Shown here piece after piece: positions 55,317 to 63,999 of a DNA stretch of 64,000 bases (the first letter of the stretch is position 1; each line of letters starts with the position of its first letter). The stretch is taken from the NCBI RefSeq assembly GCF_001412575.1, contig NZ_CP011834.1, positions 1,302,001-1,366,000 on the forward strand, given 5' to 3'. The notes under the pieces were generated by a model that ran no database searches, was not told the DNA's origin, and was given only the letters and a program-made list of their open reading frames with translations. Made by a program: the position numbers and the translations under genes. Source of the stretch: Limnohabitans sp. 103DPR2. Its GTDB lineage: Bacteria > Pseudomonadota > Gammaproteobacteria > Burkholderiales > Burkholderiaceae_C.

Positions 55317-56816
55317 ATGAAGCCTATCTGGATCGTAGACGATGACCAATCTATTCGATTCGTCCTAGAGAAGGCTTTGTTGCGCGAAGGTTTGGCCACA
55401 CGCAGCTTCACCAACCCGCGCGAGGTCTTGGCCGCGTTGAACACGGATGAAGGCCGCGATGGGCCTCAAGTGTTGGTCAGCGACATCCGCATGCCGGGCG
55501 GTTCAGGTTTGGATTTGCTGACAGAAGTGAAGCAACGCCTGCCTGGTTTGCCCGTCATCATCATGACGGCGTTTTCCGACCTGGACAGCGCCGTCTCTGC
55601 ATTTCAAAGCGGTGCCTTTGAATATTTGCCCAAACCCTTTGATTTGCCCAAAGCCATTGAGTTGATTCGCCGAGCCTTGGAAGAAAGCCAGCGCGAAGAG
55701 GTGGCCGAAGAGTTGATGGCATCCACACCTGAAATGTTGGGCCAAGCGCCGGCCATGCAGGATGTGTTTCGCGCCATTGGGCGCTTGTCTCAAAGCAATG
55801 TCACCGTCATGATCACCGGCGAGTCGGGCTCTGGCAAAGAGTTGGTGGCGCGTGCACTGCACAAACATTCCCCCCGCGCCAATGGTCCGTTTGTGGCCAT
55901 CAACACAGCGGCCATTCCCAAAGACTTGTTGGAAAGCGAACTCTTTGGCCATGAGCGAGGTGCCTTCACGGGTGCGCAAACGTCGCGCCGTGGTCGCTTT
56001 GAGCAGGCCGAGGGCGGCACACTGTTCTTGGACGAAATTGGCGACATGCCCTTTGATTTGCAAACGCGTTTGCTGCGTGTTTTGTCTGATGGCCATTTTT
56101 ACCGCGTCGGCGGTCACAGTGCCGTTAAAGCCAATGTGCGGGTCATTGCGGCCACCCACCAAGATCTGGAGCAGCGCGTCAAAGAAGGCGTGTTCCGCGA
56201 AGACTTGTTTCACCGTTTGAATGTGATCCGTTTGCGATTGCCCGCTTTGCGTGAGCGACGTGAGGATGTGCACGTGCTCACCAAACATTTCTTGTCGCAA
56301 AGCGCGCAGCAGCTGGGTGTAGAACCCAAGCGCATTTCAGATCAAGCTTTGGAAATTTTGAGTCACTTCAATTTCCCAGGCAATGTGCGTCAGCTTGAAA
56401 ACATCTGCCATTGGCTCACCGTGATGGCCCCAGCGCAGATGATTGAGGCCAAGGATTTACCGCCCGAAGTTTTGTCACCGAGTTCAGACACGCACCCTGT
56501 GCTTGCACCCCTTAAGGCAGACGACCATGCTGGTGTCACTGAGGCTGCCGCTGTGGGACAGGCTGCACCTGCCAACGCCTTGGTGAATTTGGGGCCCCAT
56601 GCAGGTTGGGAGAGTGCGCTGGAAGTGGAGGCACTGCAATTGTTAAGCACCGACCGACAAGATGTTTGGGACGTGTTGACGCGCCGTTTTGAATCCTTGT
56701 TGATTCAAGCTGCACTGGCCACCACCCGAGGACGTCGCATTGAGGCGGCTGTCAAATTGGGCATTGGCCGCAACACCATCACACGCAAAATTCAAGAATT
56801 GAACATTGAAGGCTAG
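55317..56816 (+). CDS. glnG: Nitrogen regulator NtrC (sigma-54 enhancer-binding protein)
   Basis: 499 residues. Receiver with acceptor D56 in VLVSDIRMPGGSGLD, AAA+ domain with GESGSGKELVARALH, the sigma-54 contact loop GAFTGA at 215-220, LFLDEIGDMPFDLQTRLLRVL, and a C-terminal Fis-type helix-turn-helix (RRIEAAVKLGIGRNTITRKIQEL). A 60-residue Ala-rich linker between AAA+ and HTH is longer than in E. coli. It is the expected activator of glnA through the box at 51944-51960. The gene ends 11 bases from a convergent lipoprotein gene. Confidence 0.97.
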   Translation: MKPIWIVDDDQSIRFVLEKALLREGLATRSFTNPREVLAALNTDEGRDGPQVLVSDIRMPGGSGLDLLTEVKQRLPGLPVIIMTAFSDLDSAVSAFQSGAFEYLPKPFDLPKAIELIRRALEESQREEVAEELMASTPEMLGQAPAMQDVFRAIGRLSQSNVTVMITGESGSGKELVARALHKHSPRANGPFVAINTAAIPKDLLESELFGHERGAFTGAQTSRRGRFEQAEGGTLFLDEIGDMPFDLQTRLLRVLSDGHFYRVGGHSAVKANVRVIAATHQDLEQRVKEGVFREDLFHRLNVIRLRLPALRERREDVHVLTKHFLSQSAQQLGVEPKRISDQALEILSHFNFPGNVRQLENICHWLTVMAPAQMIEAKDLPPEVLSPSSDTHPVLAPLKADDHAGVTEAAAVGQAAPANALVNLGPHAGWESALEVEALQLLSTDRQDVWDVLTRRFESLLIQAALATTRGRRIEAAVKLGIGRNTITRKIQELNIEG

Positions 56817-56827
56817 GGTCTTTCAAC

Positions 56828-58090
56828 TTACTTGGAAGAAACGATGCCACCCGCCGTGTTCACGGCAATGTATTGATTTTCTGCGCGCAGCAGAGTTTTG
56901 AGCTCAGCGCTGGTGTTGCTAACTTGGCGTGTCCAGTTGATGCCGTCTGCACTTGTGATGATGGTGCCGTTGGCGCCGACGGCCAAGAATTGATTGGTGG
57001 CGGAAAGGGCATTCAAAGAAGCCGTGGTGTTGGCGTTTTGCGCGGTCCATGTGATGGCATCAGCACTGCTGAGTACCGTGCCGTTGGTACCGACCACAAT
57101 GAACTGATAGGTGGTGGTGCCATTCAGAACACTGGCCAAGGCGCCGACTGCTTTCAAGTCGGCTGTGCTGGCCGATGTTTGTGCTGTCCATGTGGCGCCA
57201 TCCGTGCTGGTGAGAATGGTGCCTGCAGCGCCAACGGCCACCCAGGTGCCAGAAGCGGTGTAGGCTACGCCCAGCAAATGCGCCGTGCTTGGCACACTGG
57301 TGGCCACAGTCCAAGTGATGGCATCTTTGCTGGTGATGATGGTGCCGTTGTCACCCACAGCCACAGCCAAGCTGCCGTTGATGGCCATGGCATTCAAATT
57401 TTGGGTGGTGATGCTGGCCGCTTGAGTCCATGTTTTGGTGTCGCTGCTGTAAATCACTTTGCCAGCAGCACCTGCGGCCACAAACTTGGCAAACCCAAAT
57501 TCAGCTGCGTTCAAATCGGAGGTGACCACGGGTGTGAGTGCCGTCCAGGTGTCGATGCTGGTGGCTGTATAGAGACGCCCACCATTGCCGACAGCCAAGT
57601 AGGCCAGCTTGGTGGTGTTGGTGGCGGTTTCAACATAACTGCCATAAGTCATGCCCGTCTTGGTGCCTGTGTTGAGGTTGGTACCCGCCGTCCAAGTGGT
57701 GCCCGCTAAGCGCGGTGTTGCCGTGACTGTGGGAGTGGCAGCGCCTCCAGGTCCGCTGTTGATGCGACCTGTCATGAAAAACGAGTAGGGGGTACCGTTC
57801 GTCAGACCTGTCACGACGAATGGTGATGTCACTTTAAGGCGATAGGTAGACCCCGTGGTGGCCAACCAAGTGCTCAGGGACAGGTTGGGGTTGTTGGGGG
57901 CCGCAAAAATCCAATACTCCACACCTGGCGTTTCTTTCCAGCTCACGGTCACTTGACTGTCACCAGGAACGACGCTGATGCCGCCTTCGGGTGGGGGTGG
58001 TGTGGTCGAGCTGGAGGACCCACCACAGGCCGCTACCAAGACGGCAGAGACCAAGGCCAGCAAAAATGCGCGAATTGAATGCAAAGACAT
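56828..58090 (-). CDS. Lipoprotein with fibronectin-III domain and seven-bladed propeller
   Basis: From the ATG at 58090, 420 residues. The lipobox LVAAC places the lipidated Cys at residue 22, followed by a Ser/Thr/Pro linker. Residues about 38-135 form a fibronectin-III-like domain (SQVTVSWKETPGVEYWIFAAP, VTGLTNGTPYSFFMTG). After that come repeats of the pattern AVGxNGTIxTSxDxxxWT. I count seven, the last half-repeat (YIAVNTAGGIVSSK) pairing with the first WT segment, a 'velcro' closure of a seven-bladed propeller. It resembles HCF136/sialidase-like propellers. Surface or periplasmic binding role; no catalytic residues recognised. Confidence 0.8.
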   Translation of the reverse strand: MSLHSIRAFLLALVSAVLVAACGGSSSSTTPPPPEGGISVVPGDSQVTVSWKETPGVEYWIFAAPNNPNLSLSTWLATTGSTYRLKVTSPFVVTGLTNGTPYSFFMTGRINSGPGGAATPTVTATPRLAGTTWTAGTNLNTGTKTGMTYGSYVETATNTTKLAYLAVGNGGRLYTATSIDTWTALTPVVTSDLNAAEFGFAKFVAAGAAGKVIYSSDTKTWTQAASITTQNLNAMAINGSLAVAVGDNGTIITSKDAITWTVATSVPSTAHLLGVAYTASGTWVAVGAAGTILTSTDGATWTAQTSASTADLKAVGALASVLNGTTTYQFIVVGTNGTVLSSADAITWTAQNANTTASLNALSATNQFLAVGANGTIITSADGINWTRQVSNTSAELKTLLRAENQYIAVNTAGGIVSSK

Positions 58091-58213
58091 GAATATTTCC
58101 TGTGCGGAAGCGTTAGACCCCAAATTCTAAGTGACAGGACTGGGGATAGTGCCAATGCCCGAGTTTAGGGCTTCGGGCATACTGTTTTCAAGTTCAACGT
58201 TGAAGGATTTCAC

Positions 58214-58999
58214 ATGGATCGTCGGAATTTTTTCCAAGGCTCAGCATTGATGTCAACCGGTGCACTTTTGGGTTGCGCCACCCCCGGCATTGCGCAGCAA
58301 AAAGTCAAAACCCCCTTTGATGTGCCACAGGTTTACATTCCGGTGGTGGGGTCTGATGAAATGTTCCCTGTTCGCCGCATTTACTGCATTGGTCGCAACT
58401 ATGCGGCACATGCCCGCGAAATGGGTTCGGATCCCACACGCGAGCCACCCTTCTTCTTTCAAAAACCCACCGATGCCATTCAGTATGTGGCCGCGGGCAC
58501 AGTGGCCAACCACCCCTATCCCCCTTTGACCAAAAACTACCACTACGAAGCCGAATTGGTGGCTGCATTGGGCAAAGGTGGTCGCAACATTCCCGTTGCA
58601 AAAGCTTTAGACCTGGTTTGGGGATACACCCTGGGACTTGACATGACTCGCCGCGATTTGCAGCGCGCCATGGGCGACGAAAAGAAGCCCTGGGAAATTG
58701 GCAAAAGTTTTGACATGTCAGCGCCTATCGGGGCATTGCACAAACTGGCCAGCATTGGTCATTTCACAGAAGGCAACATTTGGTTGAAAGTCAATGGCCA
58801 AGTCAAACAAAACTCCAATTTGAAAAACATGATTTGGTCCGTTGCAGAACAAATCAGCAAATTGTCTGAAGCCTTTGAACTTTTCCCTGGCGACATCATT
58901 TACTCAGGCACGCCTGAGAATGTCGGGCCTGTGGTGCGCGGTGATGTGATTGAAATGCACATTGATCGTTTGCCCAATTTGAGCGTGAAGATTGTTTAA
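58214..58999 (+). CDS. Exported fumarylacetoacetate hydrolase family protein
   Basis: 261 residues. The catalytic part is a normal FAH fold: IYCIGRNYAAHAREMG, PFFFQKPTDAIQ, the metal ligands in YHYEAELVAALGKGGRNI and GYTLGLDMTRRDLQ, and ELFPGDIIYSGTPENVGPVVRGDVIEM. Unusually, it carries an export signal: MDRRNFFQGSALMSTGALLGCATPG has a twin-arginine motif (RRNFF), a hydrophobic stretch and a lipobox-like LLGC at residue 21. Cytoplasmic relatives act on acylpyruvates or fumarylpyruvate. An exported version may work in the periplasm, but the substrate is unknown. The MAPEG gene follows 18 bases later. Confidence 0.88.
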   Translation: MDRRNFFQGSALMSTGALLGCATPGIAQQKVKTPFDVPQVYIPVVGSDEMFPVRRIYCIGRNYAAHAREMGSDPTREPPFFFQKPTDAIQYVAAGTVANHPYPPLTKNYHYEAELVAALGKGGRNIPVAKALDLVWGYTLGLDMTRRDLQRAMGDEKKPWEIGKSFDMSAPIGALHKLASIGHFTEGNIWLKVNGQVKQNSNLKNMIWSVAEQISKLSEAFELFPGDIIYSGTPENVGPVVRGDVIEMHIDRLPNLSVKIV

Positions 59000-59017
59000 C
59001 GCTGTCGAAAGAACACC

Positions 59018-59398
59018 ATGAATTTTCCCATTGCTTCGATCTTGATTGCAGGTGCCATGCCCTGGGTTTGCGCGGGTATCGCCAAAGCAGGCAAGCGAAG
59101 TTACGACAACCACAACCCACGCGAATGGTTGTCTCAACAAACCGGTTACCGTGCTCGCGCCAATGCAGCACAAGCCAATTGTTTTGAGGCCTTTCCGCTT
59201 TACGCGGTCAGCATTTTGATGGCGATGTACGTCGATGTGGCGCCCGAGCAAATTGAGTTGTGTGCTGGCATCTTCATTGCGGCGCGAGTTGCCTACATCG
59301 CTTGTTATTTAAGCGATCAAGACAAATTGCGGTCTTTGGCTTGGCTGGTGGGTGTTGCCAGTACGGTGACCTTGCTGGTTGCCAGCATGATCGACTGA
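59018..59398 (+). CDS. MAPEG-family membrane protein
   Basis: 126 residues with four hydrophobic helices (FPIASILIAGAMPWVCAGIA, NCFEAFPLYAVSILMAMYV, LCAGIFIAARVAYIACYL, LRSLAWLVGVASTVTLLVASM). RARANAAQANCFEAFPLY and ARVAYIACYLSDQDKLRS are the recognisable blocks of the bacterial YecN/MAPEG group, relatives of eukaryotic glutathione-dependent membrane enzymes. The bacterial function is unknown. Follows the exported FAH gene on the same strand and ends nine bases from the convergent glnS. Confidence 0.88.
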   Translation: MNFPIASILIAGAMPWVCAGIAKAGKRSYDNHNPREWLSQQTGYRARANAAQANCFEAFPLYAVSILMAMYVDVAPEQIELCAGIFIAARVAYIACYLSDQDKLRSLAWLVGVASTVTLLVASMID

Positions 59399-59406
59399 TT
59401 GATCGT

Positions 59407-61242
59407 TCATTTGCTCCAGGTGTCTTTCAAACCCGTGCAGCGATTGAAGACCAGCTTGCCCTGGGTGTGGTCGATTCTGTCGGCCACAAAGTAGCCATGA
59501 CGCTCAAACTGAAATTTGGCATCGGCTTGGCTGTTGGCCAATGAAGGCTCCACATACGCAGTGATCACTTTGAGGCTGTCGGGGTTCAAGCTGGCCAAAA
59601 AGTCTTTGCCGCCCGCATCGGGGTTGGCTTCTGTAAACAGGCGATCGTACAAACGAACTTCTGCTGAAGCCGCATCGGCTTGCGCCACCCAAGTGATCAC
59701 ACCTTTGACCTTGACACTGTCTGAACCCGGTGTGCCGCTCTTGGTGTCGGGGATGAGCTGAGCCAACACTTCGGTGACATGACCGTTGGCATCTTTGTTG
59801 GCGCCAGTGCACTCAATCACGTGACCGTATTTCAGGCGCACTTTGTTACCAGGGAACAGGCGGAAGAAACCTTTGGGCGGCGTTTCTTCATAGTCTGAGC
59901 GCTCAATCCAAAGTGATTTGCCAAATTTGAAATGACGCTGTCCCAATTCGGGGTGATGCGGATGCACAGGGGCGTGGCAGTCGTCTAAAGCTCCCGCACC
60001 CATCAGTTCATCCCAATTGGTGATGGTGAGGGCAATGGGGTCAAGGACGGCCATGGCGCGCGCTGCTTTGGGGTCAAGGTCGTCGCGCAGGCAGCCTTCG
60101 AGTGTGCTGTAGTCAATCCAAGAGTCGCTCTTGGTGACGCCAATGCGCTCAGCAAACAACTGCAAACTTTCGGGTGTGTAACCACGACGGCGCAAACCAA
60201 CGATGGTGGGCATGCGGGGGTCGTCCCAGCCATTGACCTTGCCTTCGTTGACCAGCTGTGCCAATTTGCGTTTGCTGGTGATGACGTAGGTGAGGTTCAG
60301 GCGTGCAAATTCGTATTGCTTGGGATTGGGTTGTGCAAGCAAAGCTGGCAGGCTTGCGCCATCGGCCAGTGTGTGCGACTCACTCAAGCGCGCCAAAAGC
60401 CAATCGTAGAAGGGGCGTTGATCTTCAAACTCCAGCGTGCAAATGCTGTGTGTGATTTGCTCAAGGGCATCTTCAATAGGATGCGCAAAGGTGTACATCG
60501 GATAGATGCACCAGGTGTCACCTGTGTTGTGGTGCGTGGCCCTGCGAATGCGGTAGATGGCCGGATCGCGCATGTTGATGTTAGGGGAGGCCATGTCAAT
60601 CTTGGCGCGCAGCACGGCTGCACCATCTGCCAATTGACCATCGCGCATTTCACGGAAACGCAACAGATTGTCTTCGCGGGTGCGCGCACGGAAGGGGCTG
60701 TCTTTGCCGGGTGTGTTGAAGTCACCGCGGTTCAGGCGCATGTCTTCTGCAGATTGTTCATCAACATAAGCCAAGCCTGCTTGAATCAAGAATTCGGCCG
60801 CGCGGTACATGAAGTCAAAGTAGTCGCTGGCTTGGTACAAGTGAGAGGTGCCATGGGCATCCCAATCGAAGCCCAACCACTTCACGGCATCCAAGATGGA
60901 ATTGACGTACTCGGTGTCTTCTTTTTCTGGATTGGTGTCGTCAAAGCGCATGTGGCAGACGCCGCCGTAATCACGCGCCAAACCAAAATTCAAGCAGATG
61001 CTTTTGGCGTGACCCACGTGCAAGTAGCCATTGGGTTCGGGCGGAAAGCGGGTGCGAATTTTGGCGGGATCGGGTGTGCCTTTGGCGTGGTGCGCAGCGT
61101 CACCAGGGGAACCGGCCCATTGGCGCTGAGCATAGGTGCCTTGGGCCAGATCGGCTTCGATGATCTGGCGCAAAAAGTTACTGACCTTGTGGCCGTCGGT
61201 GGGGGCGTCTGTCGCTTTGACTTTGTCGTTGGCTGTGCTCAT
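59407..61242 (-). CDS. glnS: Glutaminyl-tRNA synthetase
   Basis: Class I aminoacyl-tRNA synthetase of 611 residues (E. coli 554), the extra length being an N-terminal stretch. The HIGH motif is HVGH at 75-78 in FPPEPNGYLHVGHAKSICLNFGLA. The KMSKS-type loop is VITSKRKLAQLVNEGKVNGWDDPRMPTIVGLRRRGYTPESL, and the C-terminal anticodon-binding barrels end with KFQFERHGYFVADRIDHTQGKLVFNRCTGLKDTW. Its presence shows direct Gln-tRNA charging, as is normal in beta- and gammaproteobacteria. Confidence 0.97.
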   Translation of the reverse strand: MSTANDKVKATDAPTDGHKVSNFLRQIIEADLAQGTYAQRQWAGSPGDAAHHAKGTPDPAKIRTRFPPEPNGYLHVGHAKSICLNFGLARDYGGVCHMRFDDTNPEKEDTEYVNSILDAVKWLGFDWDAHGTSHLYQASDYFDFMYRAAEFLIQAGLAYVDEQSAEDMRLNRGDFNTPGKDSPFRARTREDNLLRFREMRDGQLADGAAVLRAKIDMASPNINMRDPAIYRIRRATHHNTGDTWCIYPMYTFAHPIEDALEQITHSICTLEFEDQRPFYDWLLARLSESHTLADGASLPALLAQPNPKQYEFARLNLTYVITSKRKLAQLVNEGKVNGWDDPRMPTIVGLRRRGYTPESLQLFAERIGVTKSDSWIDYSTLEGCLRDDLDPKAARAMAVLDPIALTITNWDELMGAGALDDCHAPVHPHHPELGQRHFKFGKSLWIERSDYEETPPKGFFRLFPGNKVRLKYGHVIECTGANKDANGHVTEVLAQLIPDTKSGTPGSDSVKVKGVITWVAQADAASAEVRLYDRLFTEANPDAGGKDFLASLNPDSLKVITAYVEPSLANSQADAKFQFERHGYFVADRIDHTQGKLVFNRCTGLKDTWSK

Positions 61243-61317
61243 CCCTCGATTTTAGAGGCAGACAGAGGGTGCCGGGCCCTTGAAGAGCGATAATTCAGGC
61301 ATATCGAAGGAGTACCT

Positions 61318-62142
61318 GTGGATTCAATGTTGCTGGCCAAAGCCGCGGTCATGGGCGTGGTAGAGGGCTTGACCGAATTTTTGCCCATTTCATCAACGGG
61401 CCATTTGATTTTGGCGGGTGCGTTGCTAGGGTTTGACGACGACAAGGCCAAGGTCTTTGACATCGCCATTCAGACGGGTGCCATCTTTGCCGTCATCTTG
61501 GTGTACTGGGAAAAGATTCGCAGCACGCTCAAAGCTCTGCGCTACCAAGTTGAAGCGCAGCGTTTTGTCTTGAATGTGTTCATTGGATTTCTGCCGGCTG
61601 TGATCTTGGGCTTGCTCTTTGGCAAACTCATCAAGGCACATTTGTTCACACCTTGGGTGGTGGCCACCACCTTCATTGTGGGCGGCTTCATCATTTTGTG
61701 GGCTGAAAGAAGACCACCCTCTAGTGTGCGGATTCGGGCGGTTGAAGACATGCGCGGCCGTGACGCCCTGATGGTGGGCTTGGTGCAGTGCTTGGCCATG
61801 GTGCCAGGCACCAGCCGCAGTGGTGCCACCATCATTGGCGGCATGTTGTTGGGCTTGTCGCGCAAGGCGGCCACCGACTTTTCCTTTTTCTTGGCAATTC
61901 CCACCCTCATCGGTGCGGGTGTCTACAGCCTTTACAAAGAGCGTGCGCTTTTGTCGATGGAAGACATCCCCTTGTTCGCAACAGGCTTGGTGGTGTCCTT
62001 CATCAGTGCTTGGATTTGCGTGCGTTGGCTTTTGAAATACATCGCCAGCCACAGCTTTGAAATCTTTGCGTGGTACCGCATCGCCTTTGGCTTGGTGGTG
62101 CTAGGCACAGCGTGGACAGGTGTGGTGACTTGGGCACCGTGA
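61318..62142 (+). CDS. uppP: Undecaprenyl-diphosphatase
   Basis: Membrane phosphatase recycling undecaprenyl diphosphate for peptidoglycan and O-antigen synthesis; high dosage confers bacitracin resistance. 274 residues with [20 protein letters not shown] near residues 13-32 and [19 protein letters not shown] carrying the catalytic Arg. The GTG at 61318 is favoured as start because AAGGAG lies five bases upstream; an ATG three codons later is the alternative. Stands alone, divergent from glnS across 75 bases. Confidence 0.96.
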   Translation: MDSMLLAKAAVMGVVEGLTEFLPISSTGHLILAGALLGFDDDKAKVFDIAIQTGAIFAVILVYWEKIRSTLKALRYQVEAQRFVLNVFIGFLPAVILGLLFGKLIKAHLFTPWVVATTFIVGGFIILWAERRPPSSVRIRAVEDMRGRDALMVGLVQCLAMVPGTSRSGATIIGGMLLGLSRKAATDFSFFLAIPTLIGAGVYSLYKERALLSMEDIPLFATGLVVSFISAWICVRWLLKYIASHSFEIFAWYRIAFGLVVLGTAWTGVVTWAP

Positions 62143-62164
62143 TGCACACAGCTTGATGAAGGTT

Positions 62165-62977
62165 TTAGCGCGGTTCTGCGCCCATGTTGCGCAATGAAGC
62201 CTCAACAGCTGCAGCGCTGGCAATGGGTTTTTCCATCGGGAAAAGATGGGAGCCATCCAGCCACATCACACGACCCTTGGAAATTTTGTGCGTCATGTCT
62301 GTGCCCACCACTTTCATTTCGCGTGAATGCGTACCGCCAATGAAGGCCACAGGGCATTTGACCGGATGACGCTTGAGCATGGACGTTAAATTGTGGGGCA
62401 GGGTGTTGTAGATCTGCGTCTCAATGTCACGGTCAAAGCTCAACACGCGTTGACCGTTTTCTTCGCGGGTGCCATGGTTGGCATAGTCTTGCAGCACATC
62501 CGGATGCCAATGGGAGAAGGCGCGCTTGTGTTGAAAATGCGCTAACACGTCTGCCACACTGGGCCAGTGTTGTCGGCGAGTTTTGCTGATACGCCCTGGA
62601 CTGACCGAGCCAATCCAATTGGTTTTCTTGGCAAATTTCAGCGCACTGGCTTTCCAACCCGACACGACAGGCGAGTCCAATAGCAAAACGCCCGCAGCCA
62701 ATTCAGGGTGAAGTGAAGCGCACATCAAGCTGAGCATGCCGCCCAATGAATGACCCACCAAGAAGGGCTTTTCACCCGACTGCGCTTTCACTTGGCTAGC
62801 AAAATCGGCCAACTCTTGAACCAAATGCGGCCAGTTGCTGGTGACAGGGTACTGGGGGTTGTGCCCTAATTTGTCGATGGCACTGATGTGAAAGCCGCGT
62901 CGCTTTAAGTCTTGAAGCAAAACTCGGTAAGTGCTGGCAGGAAAACTGTTGCCATGTGAAAAAACAATGGAAGCCAT
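62165..62977 (-). CDS. Alpha/beta-hydrolase next to Anbu
   Basis: 270-residue hydrolase without a signal peptide. IVFSHGNSFPASTYRVLLQDL supplies the oxyanion region, nucleophile S77 lies in LVGHSLGGMLSL, and the late His is in LDGSHLFPMEKP. The lid region and WP-rich segments resemble small esterases. It starts on the stop codon of the protease gene (shared A in TAATG), so the two are translationally coupled. Substrate unknown; coupling to a proteasome-like protease is curious. Confidence 0.86.
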   Translation of the reverse strand: MASIVFSHGNSFPASTYRVLLQDLKRRGFHISAIDKLGHNPQYPVTSNWPHLVQELADFASQVKAQSGEKPFLVGHSLGGMLSLMCASLHPELAAGVLLLDSPVVSGWKASALKFAKKTNWIGSVSPGRISKTRRQHWPSVADVLAHFQHKRAFSHWHPDVLQDYANHGTREENGQRVLSFDRDIETQIYNTLPHNLTSMLKRHPVKCPVAFIGGTHSREMKVVGTDMTHKISKGRVMWLDGSHLFPMEKPIASAAAVEASLRNMGAEPR

Positions 62978-63801
62978 TAGATGAGTTTTTCTTCAGGCGT
63001 CGAAATTTTCTTCAAAGGCGCATTTTTGCTGGAAGTTTTGAGAGGGATGGTGGTGGCCTCGCCGTTCCAGACGGGGTCTTCAAGGCTGTCAAACATGGCT
63101 CTGAGTTTTGAGCCCCAGTTGTCGCGCAACATGTTGAAGTAGGGGTTGTGATCGTCAATGCACACAACGCGGTCGCTTTGCAATTTGTCCACTTCATAAA
63201 CCACCATGTCGAGCGGTAGACCCACCGACAAGTTGGACTTTAATGTGGAGTCCATTGACACCAGTGCGCATTTGGCAGCTTCGTCCAAAGGTGTGTCTGG
63301 TGTGATGACGCGGTCAAGCACGGGTTTGCCATATTTGGATTCGCCAATTTGGAAATAAGGCGTTTCTGCCGTAGCTTCAATGAAATTACCAGGCGAGTAA
63401 ACCTGGAACAGGCGCATGCCTTCACCCGCAATTTGGCCGCCAAAAATCATGGACACATTGAAGTCAACGCCGCCAGCTTTCAGTGCAGCTGCATCGCGTT
63501 CATGCACGTGTCGAACTGCTGCGCCCAATACACGCGCAGCGTCAAACATGCTTTTGGCATTCCAAATGGTGATGGGTTCAGCATCAGGATGATCGATGAC
63601 TTTTTCAACTTGCAACATCTCTCGCACAGACTGCGAAATGCTGAGATTGCCTGCAGACAAAAGCACCATGAAGCGATCACCTGACTTTTCATAAATGATC
63701 ATCTTGCGGTAAGTGCTGATCATGTCCAAGCCTGCATTGGTGCGAGAGTCAGACAAGAAAACCAAGCCAGCTCGTGTTTTGATGGCGACGCAATAGGTCA
63801 T
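62977..63801 (-). CDS. Anbu, bacterial proteasome-like protease
   Basis: 274-residue Ntn-hydrolase of the Anbu (ancestral beta-subunit) group, between HslV and the 20S proteasome. It starts MTYCVAIKTRAGLVFLSDSRTNAGLDMISTYRKM: Thr2 becomes the N-terminal nucleophile after Met removal, with the conserved Asp and Lys following in LSDSRTNAG and YRKM. QIAGEGMRLFQVYSPGNFIEAT and SMDSTLKSNLSVGLPLDMVVYE are Anbu blocks. The usual partners (transglutaminase-like, DUF403 and ATP-grasp genes) are not next to it. Here it lies between mutS and a hydrolase gene, 21 bases below the mutS stop. Confidence 0.92.
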   Translation of the reverse strand: MTYCVAIKTRAGLVFLSDSRTNAGLDMISTYRKMIIYEKSGDRFMVLLSAGNLSISQSVREMLQVEKVIDHPDAEPITIWNAKSMFDAARVLGAAVRHVHERDAAALKAGGVDFNVSMIFGGQIAGEGMRLFQVYSPGNFIEATAETPYFQIGESKYGKPVLDRVITPDTPLDEAAKCALVSMDSTLKSNLSVGLPLDMVVYEVDKLQSDRVVCIDDHNPYFNMLRDNWGSKLRAMFDSLEDPVWNGEATTIPLKTSSKNAPLKKISTPEEKLI

Positions 63802-63822
63802 CAGAATTCCTAGATAAAGGGG

Positions 63823-63999
63823 TTAATTCTCAGATCGTTTCATGACACGCTTGAGGCTGTACAAAGCTTCCAAAGCTTCGCGCGGGCTGAGGGCGTCTGG
63901 GTCAATTTGGTTCAAGGCCGACTCGAGAGGTGAGGGGCCAGTTTGTTCAGATTCGGGCGGCGGCGCAAACAAGTCCACTTGAACTCGGTTTTCATTGGC
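63823..63999 (-). CDS. mutS: DNA mismatch repair protein MutS, C-terminal end (cut by window edge)
   Basis: Reading the minus strand from the window edge gives 58 residues and the stop codon at 63823-63825. The segment runs VQVDLFAPPPE, an acidic linker, LNQIDPDALSPREALEALYSLKRVM and ends MKRSEN, which is the C-terminal tetramerisation/dimerisation tail of MutS. The ATPase part lies beyond the window. The Anbu gene starts 21 bases downstream and may be read from the same transcript. Confidence 0.85.
   Translation of the reverse strand, partial: ANENRVQVDLFAPPPESEQTGPSPLESALNQIDPDALSPREALEALYSLKRVMKRSEN

Noticed and set aside
60316..61293. 325-codon open frame opposite glnS
   Set aside because: Antisense shadow of a gene with unmistakable HVGH and KMSKS-type motifs; no protein-like features of its own.
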